A stretch of 5,074 nt of DNA from Actinomyces sp. (lineage in GTDB: Bacteria; Actinomycetota; Actinomycetes; Actinomycetales; Actinomycetaceae), in assembly GCA_012837655.1 (NCBI GenBank), contig DUQT01000190.1, positions 1 to 5,074 of the forward strand, read 5' to 3'. The notes under the pieces were generated by a model, which did no database searches, was not told the DNA's origin, and worked only from the letters and a program-made list of their open reading frames with translations. The stretch's first letter is position 1, and the number at the start of each line of letters is the position of its first letter. Made by a program: the position numbers and the translations under genes. Below, piece after piece: positions 1 to 5,074 of this stretch.

Positions 1-60
1 GATCCGATGTCTAAAACTCCAAGGCGCATACCTTTATCGTATACACGCAAAGCCGAGAAA

Positions 61-92
61 GTTTCGCCCTGAAACTGGACACTTGGCGAAAC
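61..92. promoter_or_regulatory. Inverted repeat upstream of the dehydrogenase gene (operator or 5'-UTR hairpin)
   Basis: GTTTCGCC at 61-68 is matched exactly by its reverse complement GGCGAAAC at 85-92, with 16 bases between them. Allowing one mismatch, the arms extend to 58-68 and 85-95. The repeat lies 28 bases before the start codon, a usual place for a repressor or activator site, and it could also form a hairpin in the leader RNA. A weak -10-like hexamer (TATCGT at 35-40 or TATACA at 40-45) lies just upstream without a good -35 partner, so the transcription start is uncertain. No regulator family is recognised from the arm sequence. The symmetry is seen directly; the regulatory role is inferred. 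Confidence 0.4.
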
Positions 93-120
93 GTTTGCAA
101 AGTCGTGACACACTGGGGGC

Positions 121-3100
121 ATGCCTATCAACGCGACCGCTCAGTTTCAAAGTTTGTACCCGAACAATCCGGATGTGAACGAACCGGACTCTGCGCTACT
201 GCGCGAATTCGCGTCCCGCCTGCAGGGGCGCGTTCAAGGTGAACTGGACTTCACGACGATCACCAGGGCTATTTATTCAACTGATGCGGGTAACTATCGC
301 GTTGTTCCGCAGGCCGTTTTCGCGCCCGTAAATAAGGAAGAGGCCGCGCTTGCCATTAACACCGCCCGCGAGTTGGGGATTCCCATTACTCCGCGCGGTT
401 CTGGCACTTCCTGCGCCGGCAATGCGATCGGCCCCGGCCTCGTGATGGATTATTTGCGGCACATGAATCGCGTGCTTTCGATTGATCCGGAAAATAAGAC
501 CGCGGTCGTTGAACCGGGTTGCGTTGAGGCCACTTTGCAAAAGGCCGCTGCTGAATACGGTCTTCGTTTCGGCCCGGATCCCTCCACGCAGAACCGCTGC
601 ACGATCGGCGGAATGGTGGGCAATAATGCGTGTGGCCCGCACGCGACGGCGTGGGGGAAGACGTCCGAAAACGTCCTTTCCTTGGAAGTTATTGATGGCC
701 GAGGGCGGCACTACGTTGCCCAATCAGGTGATCTTTCAGCCGTTGATGGCCTGCAGGAACTGGTTGAGGCCAACCTGCAGCCGATCCGAACTCAGATGGG
801 GCGCTTTGGCCGCCAGGTTTCGGGGTACTCGCTGGAGTATCTGCTTGCCGAGAATGGCCGGAACCTCGCGTCCATGCTGGTTGGCTCAGAGGGGACGCTC
901 GTGTCCGTCCTCGAAATTGAAGTAAAACTGGTTGACGTTCCCCGCGCGCCCGTCCTGGTCGCGATCGGCTACCCAGACATGATTGCTGCGGGCCACGACG
1001 TTCCCGCGTTGCTGAAGCACAAACCGCTCGCGGTTGAGGGCATGGATAAGCGCCTGGTCGACGTTGTTCGCGTGCACAAGGGCCCCGGCGCAGTGCCGGA
1101 ACTCCCCGCGGGGGAAGGTTGGCTCATGTGCGAAATCGGCGGAGACGACCTCGACGACGCAATGGAAAAAGCGCGCGCAATGGCAGCCGACGCGGACTCG
1201 ACTGCAATCGCGATCTACCCGCCCGGGGAGGACGCCGCCCGACTCTGGCGAATCCGCGCCGACGGAGCCGGTCTGGGCGGACGCACCCCTGTTGAAATCG
1301 ACGAGGACGGAAACGTCGTCGGCGGCAACGAACAGGCGTGGCCAGGATGGGAGGACGCGGCTGTCCCGCCCGAAAATCTAGGTAACTACCTCGAAGACTT
1401 CACCGCGCTGATGAAGCGCTACGACATTAACGGCCTGCTGTACGGCCACTTCGGCGACGGTTGCGTACACGTCCGCCTGGATATGCCGCTTGGCTCAGAA
1501 GCCGGAGTGGGCAAATCAAAGGATTTCCTGGTTGAGGGCGCAAAGTTGCTAGGCAAATACGGTGGATCCGTGTCGGGCGAACACGGTGACGGCCGATCGC
1601 GCTCAGAGCTGTTGCAGTACATGTACACCCCGGAAGTCATTGAACTGCTGGCGGCCGTCAAATACCTGTTTGACCCCGACAATCTGATGAACCCGGGTGT
1701 TTTGACGCAGCCTCGAGCCCTCGTCGGTGCCGCTGGCGGCCATCCGGATCATGCCGAATTCAATAGGGCGTTTGCGCCGAATCCCTTAGAGGCGGATCTG
1801 CGCCGCCCTCAGGCAATCGAATATCGCGCGACTGACGGCTTCCAATTCCACGAGGACCATGGCGACTTCACCACCGCAGTTCACCGCTGCACCGGAGTTT
1901 CAAAATGCCGCGCAGACAACACCGCGGCGGGTGGGTTCATGTGTCCGTCATTCCTTGCAACTAGAAACGAAGTGGACTCCACGCGCGGGCGGGCGCGGAT
2001 CCTGGAGGAGATCACGAACGGCGAACTCATCGCGACGTGGGATGACCCGCGCGTTGAACGCGCCCTCGACCTGTGCCTGGCGTGCAAGGCGTGTGCAACC
2101 GACTGTCCGGCCGGTATCGACATGGCGAAGTATCGTTCCGAGGTTTTCCACCGCAAATACAAGGGGAAGTTGCGCCCGATGGGCCACTACCTGCTGGGTA
2201 GGCTGCCGCAGTGGACGCGGTTGACTGCAACGATTCCGGGTTTGGCGGTCGTCGCCAACGCAGTCATGAAGGTGAAGCCCATCCGCGATCTGACCTTCAA
2301 GATTGCTGGCATCGATACGCGTCGCGAGATGCTCACTTTGCAAAGCCACCTATTCAACAAGTGGGCCAATAAGCACACGTGCGCGAAAGCCACCGGAGAC
2401 GTCCCCCGCACCGAAAAGGGCCGCAAATACGTCGTTTTGTGGGCCGATTCGTTCAGCCAGTCGCTAAACGATAAGGGTGCGCGCGACATGATCGACGTCC
2501 TCGTCGCCGCCGGGTACACGCCGCTTCTGCCCTCTCGGGATCTGTGCTGCGGCCTCACGTGGATCACCACCGGCCAGCTGAATACCGCGCGCGAAAAGAT
2601 TAACCGCCTGGTCACCGAGCTCGCGCCCTTCGCGAAGGCCGGCATCCCCATCGTCGGTGTCGAACCGTCGTGCACGGCAGTCCTGCGCGATGACGCCCTC
2701 GATCTTGGAATTCCAAACGAGGACGTGGCTGTGGTTTCGCAGGCAACGCACACGCTTGCGGAACTGCTGACCGCGCCCGCGCCGATCGGGCCGGAAACGG
2801 ATGATTGGATGCCTGATTTGAAGGGCGTCGAGGTCGTGGCTCAGCCGCACTGCCACCACTATTCCGTGATGGGGTGGGACGCCGATCAGACGATTTTGAC
2901 CCGAGCTGGTGCGAAGATCACGAAGCTGTCGGGATGCTGCGGGTTGGCTGGCAACTTCGGCATGGAGGACGGTCACTACGAAGTTTCGGTCAAGGTCGCT
3001 GAAAACTCGCTACTGCCGGCGTTGGATGAACATCCGGACGCGGTCTACTTGGCGGACGGCTTTTCTTGCCGAACGCAGGCGCAGCAGTTGCGTGGCCGCG

Positions 3101-3156
3101 ATGGTGTTCACTTGGCATCGCTGATCAAGAAACACCTTGGAACCCATGTAAACTAG
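121..3156 (+). CDS. FAD-binding and (Fe-S)-binding oxidoreductase, YdiJ-type D-2-hydroxyacid dehydrogenase
   Basis: This 1011-residue protein probably oxidises a D-2-hydroxyacid (D-2-hydroxyglutarate or D-lactate) to the 2-oxoacid, passing electrons from FAD through iron-sulfur centres to an acceptor, probably the quinone pool. Residues about 50-270 form the FAD-binding PCMH-type domain, with PRGSGTSCAGN at 91-101 and the TIGGMVGNNACGP segment at 161-173. Residues about 275-530 form the FAD-oxidase C-terminal domain, with GHFGDGCVHVR at 442-452, GEHGDGRSRS at 486-495 and FDPDNLMNPG at 517-526. Iron-sulfur cysteines follow: C590, C596 and C608, then CLACKACATDCP with C652, C655, C658 and C662. 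Two CCG-type modules end the protein (CCG at 809-811 and 939-941, further cysteines C851, C911 and C983). The length matches E. coli YdiJ (about 1018 residues). The in-frame TGA at 106-108 makes ATG 121 the first possible start; GGGGG at 115-119 is too close to be a good ribosome binding site. No signal peptide or membrane segment is seen, so it is cytoplasmic or peripheral. The family call is firm; the substrate cannot be decided from sequence. Confidence 0.95.
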   Translation: MPINATAQFQSLYPNNPDVNEPDSALLREFASRLQGRVQGELDFTTITRAIYSTDAGNYRVVPQAVFAPVNKEEAALAINTARELGIPITPRGSGTSCAGNAIGPGLVMDYLRHMNRVLSIDPENKTAVVEPGCVEATLQKAAAEYGLRFGPDPSTQNRCTIGGMVGNNACGPHATAWGKTSENVLSLEVIDGRGRHYVAQSGDLSAVDGLQELVEANLQPIRTQMGRFGRQVSGYSLEYLLAENGRNLASMLVGSEGTLVSVLEIEVKLVDVPRAPVLVAIGYPDMIAAGHDVPALLKHKPLAVEGMDKRLVDVVRVHKGPGAVPELPAGEGWLMCEIGGDDLDDAMEKARAMAADADSTAIAIYPPGEDAARLWRIRADGAGLGGRTPVEIDEDGNVVGGNEQAWPGWEDAAVPPENLGNYLEDFTALMKRYDINGLLYGHFGDGCVHVRLDMPLGSEAGVGKSKDFLVEGAKLLGKYGGSVSGEHGDGRSRSELLQYMYTPEVIELLAAVKYLFDPDNLMNPGVLTQPRALVGAAGGHPDHAEFNRAFAPNPLEADLRRPQAIEYRATDGFQFHEDHGDFTTAVHRCTGVSKCRADNTAAGGFMCPSFLATRNEVDSTRGRARILEEITNGELIATWDDPRVERALDLCLACKACATDCPAGIDMAKYRSEVFHRKYKGKLRPMGHYLLGRLPQWTRLTATIPGLAVVANAVMKVKPIRDLTFKIAGIDTRREMLTLQSHLFNKWANKHTCAKATGDVPRTEKGRKYVVLWADSFSQSLNDKGARDMIDVLVAAGYTPLLPSRDLCCGLTWITTGQLNTAREKINRLVTELAPFAKAGIPIVGVEPSCTAVLRDDALDLGIPNEDVAVVSQATHTLAELLTAPAPIGPETDDWMPDLKGVEVVAQPHCHHYSVMGWDADQTILTRAGAKITKLSGCCGLAGNFGMEDGHYEVSVKVAENSLLPALDEHPDAVYLADGFSCRTQAQQLRGRDGVHLASLIKKHLGTHVN

Positions 3157-3247
3157 TCACTCGCGCGTAATTTTGTGTACCGGATTACTTTATGAGGTGT
3201 CCGTGACACAATAGACCCAAACCACGTGTAACAGGATGGGTGAAGTA
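3157..3247 (+). promoter_or_regulatory. Intergenic spacer with small palindrome and possible weak promoter
   Basis: This spacer separates the dehydrogenase stop from the preferred start of the next gene. It is more AT-rich than its flanks. It contains the palindrome GTGTC-CGT-GACAC (3197-3209) and a -10-like hexamer CACAAT at 3207-3212 (four of six matches to TATAAT). TTACTT at 3185-3190, 16 bases upstream, is only a poor -35. No hairpin followed by a T-run is present, so read-through from the dehydrogenase gene is possible. The palindrome is seen directly; promoter function is a weak inference. Confidence 0.25.
3239..3243 (+). promoter_or_regulatory. Ribosome binding site that decides the start at 3248
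   Basis: GGTGA pairs with the UCACC portion of the 16S rRNA 3' end (within GAUCACCUCC). In that register the anti-Shine-Dalgarno core ends seven bases before ATG 3248, which is ideal spacing. The alternative in-frame ATG at 3236 has no comparable site upstream. An in-frame TAG at 3212-3214 excludes any earlier start. Confidence 0.6.
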
Positions 3248-4714
3248 ATGCCATTATTTGAGTTCGACGACGGTCGCCTCATCCCGGCGCAGTTCGGACG
3301 CACTGTCCGTGACGGATTGACCGACGACATCCTCAAATCTGTGCGAGAACAGGTGCTCGAGATTGTCGGGCGCCCCCTCTTCCCGATTACGTGGCAAGAT
3401 TCCGCGCCTGTTGGTTCAGGCATGGACGGGGGAGCGCCCCGCCTAACGGCACTGGACGCATCCGGCCAGGTGGTGTCGGTTGAGGTCGTTGAGCGACTGG
3501 ATTCCACCACCATGATCGATTCACTGTCGCGTCTAGCCGACACCGCATCGCTGGGATGGAATGACCTCGCAGCCGCGTATCCTGGCGGCATTCAAGGATT
3601 CCGCATGGGGTGGGCAGAGTTTCGCGACGCGATGCCGCCTTCACCCGCGCCCGGACCGCGCCTGATTTTGGTAGCCGGGTCTATCGCCGATACTGTTCGA
3701 CCCGCACTGGATGTTTTGGCATCTTCTGGCGTTGAGGTCCACGAAATCGCTGTTCGCGCAATGTCGAACGGGCGAAAGTTCATCGACGTGCAAGCCGTTG
3801 GCCCGCGCCTTTACGGCCACAACCCCAACCTGCTTTTGGGGCGTTCATCGCAAACCCTGGAGCTCACGGCGTTCAGCAATACCGCGGTGGAAACTCCCGA
3901 AGGTCGCCACCTCACGCAAGCAGCGAACTTCGATGAATCGACGCACTCTGGGGCGACCCACGCCGAGGCCGGCGATGAAGCCCCGGAGACGCCGATGGAC
4001 GCCGCGCAAACGGACGATGTCGATTTCGAAGATGACTTAACCGCGGCTGATTACTCAATTGATGTAGCCGAACCGGCCGATTCTGTTGAATCCGCCGATG
4101 CGGGGCCGGCTCACGCTGGTGCGACTGACGCCGATGATGTCGAATTTATTGACGAGGGCGCAGCTGGCGACACTGTTGGTGAAGAGGTTTCTGAAACCAC
4201 TGACCAAAACTACGACCTGATTGAACCCGGTGACACTCCGGAGGAAGCCCTCACGCCAGCAGATGGAACTACTGCCCTGGCAAGTGGTGCTACGGAAGAA
4301 CCGCATGGCCGACATGAAGAACCTGCTGAGCAGGAGGCCGCCCATGATGCCGAGGAGGACGAAGCGGATATTCCTCAGCTGAAGGAAGATTCCGACGGCC
4401 TGCATGTAATTGGGCAGATTCTTGGGCAGGACACCCCGATCGTTTGGCAGCGCACAGAGGTTGAAAAGTACGGTGCGACTTTGACTCCTGAAGGTGAAAT
4501 CCGCACGGCCAACTGGTCTACCGGTGATCCTGACGAGGCCGCCGCAATGGTATCTGGGTCATCCCAGTACAGCGGATGGGAAGTTTGGCACCTGGGCGAT
4601 CCAATGGGCCCGAGCCTGCGCGAAGCACTTGGCGAACTCAACCGCGAGATCCGCGACGAATACGAAACTGTGGGCTCACCGCGCCGCGGCCGCAGGTCTC
4701 GCCGCGCACGATAA
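3248..4714 (+). CDS. Uncharacterised protein: degenerate PDDEXK-like domain, acidic linker, C-terminal RAMA/DUF4357-like module
   Basis: The function is unknown. Numbering here is from ATG 3248 (488 residues); a start at ATG 3236 would add four. Residues 1-200 look globular. They run from MPLFEFDDGRL through a helix (about 24-42) to a strand pair (LTALDASGQVVSVEVVER, about 66-83) and a following helix, the order seen in NucS-like PDDEXK nucleases. The positions expected for catalytic Asp and Lys are occupied by Arg65 and Val81; only Glu79 remains, so I infer a non-catalytic fold. Residues about 215-378 are rich in Asp, Glu, Ala, Thr and Pro, probably a disordered acidic linker. Residues about 383-448 contain YGATLTPEGEI, a PDEAAAMVSG segment and SGWEVWHL, the pattern of RAMA and DUF4357 domains that accompany DNA methylases and restriction enzymes. 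The tail PRRGRRSRRAR is basic and could contact nucleic acid. No signal peptide or membrane segment is seen. No methylase or restriction gene is visible nearby. The reading frame is certain; the domain assignments are by eye. Confidence 0.85.
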   Translation: MPLFEFDDGRLIPAQFGRTVRDGLTDDILKSVREQVLEIVGRPLFPITWQDSAPVGSGMDGGAPRLTALDASGQVVSVEVVERLDSTTMIDSLSRLADTASLGWNDLAAAYPGGIQGFRMGWAEFRDAMPPSPAPGPRLILVAGSIADTVRPALDVLASSGVEVHEIAVRAMSNGRKFIDVQAVGPRLYGHNPNLLLGRSSQTLELTAFSNTAVETPEGRHLTQAANFDESTHSGATHAEAGDEAPETPMDAAQTDDVDFEDDLTAADYSIDVAEPADSVESADAGPAHAGATDADDVEFIDEGAAGDTVGEEVSETTDQNYDLIEPGDTPEEALTPADGTTALASGATEEPHGRHEEPAEQEAAHDAEEDEADIPQLKEDSDGLHVIGQILGQDTPIVWQRTEVEKYGATLTPEGEIRTANWSTGDPDEAAAMVSGSSQYSGWEVWHLGDPMGPSLREALGELNREIRDEYETVGSPRRGRRSRRAR

Positions 4715-4755
4715 CTTCCCCTCATCGCCGAATTTGTCAAGATCCGTCAAACCGA

Positions 4756-4777
4756 GCACGACGCTCTGCCGTCGTGC
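4756..4777. terminator. Hairpin between convergent genes, possible bidirectional terminator
   Basis: GCACGACG (4756-4763) and CGTCGTGC (4770-4777) form a perfect 8-bp GC-rich stem with a 6-base loop. It begins 41 bases after the stop of the forward gene and lies beyond the stop of the convergent reverse-strand gene. No U-tract follows on either strand, though U-poor terminator hairpins are common in actinobacteria. Its right arm overlaps the first unit of the tandem repeat in forward order. The stem is seen directly; the terminator role is inferred from position. Confidence 0.45.
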
Positions 4778-4909
4778 CATCTGCACGCCTTGCTTGCCGC
4801 GGCGCCATCTGCACACCTCACTGCGCTACCAACTACGCGCATTACCGCGCTGTCAGCTACCTGCGTTACCGGTCCGCCAATTGCAAGTCCTACCGCGGCG
4901 CCAGTTGCA
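4762..4909. repeat. Degenerate 24-bp direct tandem repeat, six units
   Basis: Six head-to-tail units occupy 4762-4785, 4786-4813, 4814-4837, 4838-4861, 4862-4885 and 4886-4909. All are 24 bases except the second, which has 28. Read on the minus strand, the best-conserved part is roughly TGCAgyTGGCgcCGCGG, followed by a more variable stretch. The units differ by several substitutions each, so the array is old or not under purifying selection. The rightmost unit forms the last codons of the reverse-strand gene. There are no unique spacers, so this is not a CRISPR array. A 24-base period is a whole number of codons, which would fit a coding origin. Confidence 0.75.
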
Positions 4910-5074
4910 CGTCTTCGGGGAGAGGAACCCGCAACCCCTGCAGTTCAGCGGACTCCGTCCTCGTGAAATCTGAACGACCGATAACGGCGTAACGCAGCCA
5001 GGAAAGCGTTGCGCTCCAAACTTTTCGACGCACGGGTGGAATAGAAAGCGCTAGGTCGTGTACGCCGGCGATGC
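4890..5074 (-). CDS. 3' end of an uncharacterised reverse-strand gene (partial at window edge)
   Basis: A reverse-strand frame is open from the window edge to a TAG at 4890-4892, giving 60 visible residues that end in LRVPLPEDVQLAPR. By hand count, G+C at codon positions one, two and three is 42, 31 and 36 of 60. The first position is highest and the second lowest, as expected for true coding sequence, and the other reverse frames do not show this order. The fragment includes a Trp/Tyr-containing stretch (KVWSATLSWLRYAVIGRSDF) that is probably structured, but I recognise no family. The gene converges on the forward uncharacterised gene, and its final seven codons, including the stop, are the first unit of the 24-bp tandem repeat. 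The start lies outside the window. It could be the remains of a longer gene whose repetitive tail was cut off by a nonsense mutation. Confidence 0.5.
   Translation of the reverse strand, partial: IAGVHDLALSIPPVRRKVWSATLSWLRYAVIGRSDFTRTESAELQGLRVPLPEDVQLAPR

Noticed and set aside
35..45. -10 promoter hexamer (TATCGT / TATACA) for the dehydrogenase gene
   Set aside because: No acceptable -35 lies at normal spacing, so it is mentioned only as a possibility.
482..925. Forward open frame of 147 codons inside the dehydrogenase
   Set aside because: It overlaps the conserved FAD-binding region in another frame and its product is Arg/Pro-rich with no recognisable domain.
2187..2976. Long reverse-strand open frames (188 and 170 codons) opposite the dehydrogenase
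   Set aside because: They lie antisense to conserved Fe-S and CCG domain coding sequence, have no plausible domains, and are typical by-products of GC-rich coding DNA.
121..3156. Naming the dehydrogenase as a specific D-lactate dehydrogenase (dld) or D-2-hydroxyglutarate dehydrogenase
   Set aside because: The fused FAD/Fe-S family contains enzymes of differing substrate preference, and nothing visible in this window settles which applies.
4762..4909. CRISPR array
   Set aside because: The units are directly contiguous and diverged, with no unique spacers between conserved repeats and no cas genes.
4747..4947. Reverse-strand open frame through the repeat giving an Ala/Gly/Val-rich peptide (…GAAVGLAIGGPV…)
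   Set aside because: It has no convincing start or ribosome binding site, and the overlapping reverse frame has the better codon-position G+C profile. I leave it as a chance open frame.
4494..4992. Two forward open frames across the end of the uncharacterised gene and the repeat, giving octapeptide repeats such as RYQLRALP or RSANCKSY
   Set aside because: They begin inside the preceding gene in the wrong frame. The only start past its end considered for these frames (GTG 4774) has no ribosome binding site. The peptide periodicity follows automatically from the 24-base DNA repeat.

Overview
The window looks like chromosomal DNA of a moderately GC-rich actinobacterium. A member of the Actinomycetaceae or a close relative is my best guess, inferred from codon use, from the style of the first protein and from the alanine/aspartate-rich second protein. 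No rRNA, tRNA, transposase, phage gene or CRISPR array is visible.

Layout. (1) Bases 1-120 form an upstream region with a perfect 8-bp inverted repeat (61-68 / 85-92). An in-frame stop at 106-108 fixes the start of the next gene. (2) Bases 121-3156 (+) encode a 1011-residue fused FAD / iron-sulfur dehydrogenase of the YdiJ type (D-2-hydroxyglutarate / D-lactate class). The FAD-binding half, the [4Fe-4S] ferredoxin-like centre and two CCG-type cysteine domains are all intact. (3) Bases 3157-3247 are a short spacer with no convincing terminator, a small palindrome and a good ribosome binding site for an ATG at 3248. (4) Bases 3248-4714 (+) encode an uncharacterised three-part protein. It has an N-terminal globular domain with a PDDEXK-nuclease-like strand pattern but without the catalytic residues, a long acidic linker, and a C-terminal module resembling RAMA/DUF4357 domains, ending in an Arg-rich tail. 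(5) Bases 4715-4889 separate convergent genes. They hold a hairpin (4756-4777) and most of a degenerate 24-bp tandem repeat of six units (4762-4909). (6) Bases 4890-5074 (-) are the 3' end of a gene that enters from beyond the window edge; its last codons are the first unit of the tandem repeat.

How they fit together. The dehydrogenase is a housekeeping-type catabolic flavoenzyme and shows no obvious functional link to the protein after it. They could be read through on one transcript, since the spacer lacks a clear terminator, but a separate promoter is equally possible. The most unusual parts are the fused pseudo-nuclease / RAMA-like protein and the repeated 3' end of the convergent gene. 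In the reading phase of that gene, all stop codons across the repeat fall in just two of its eight codon columns.
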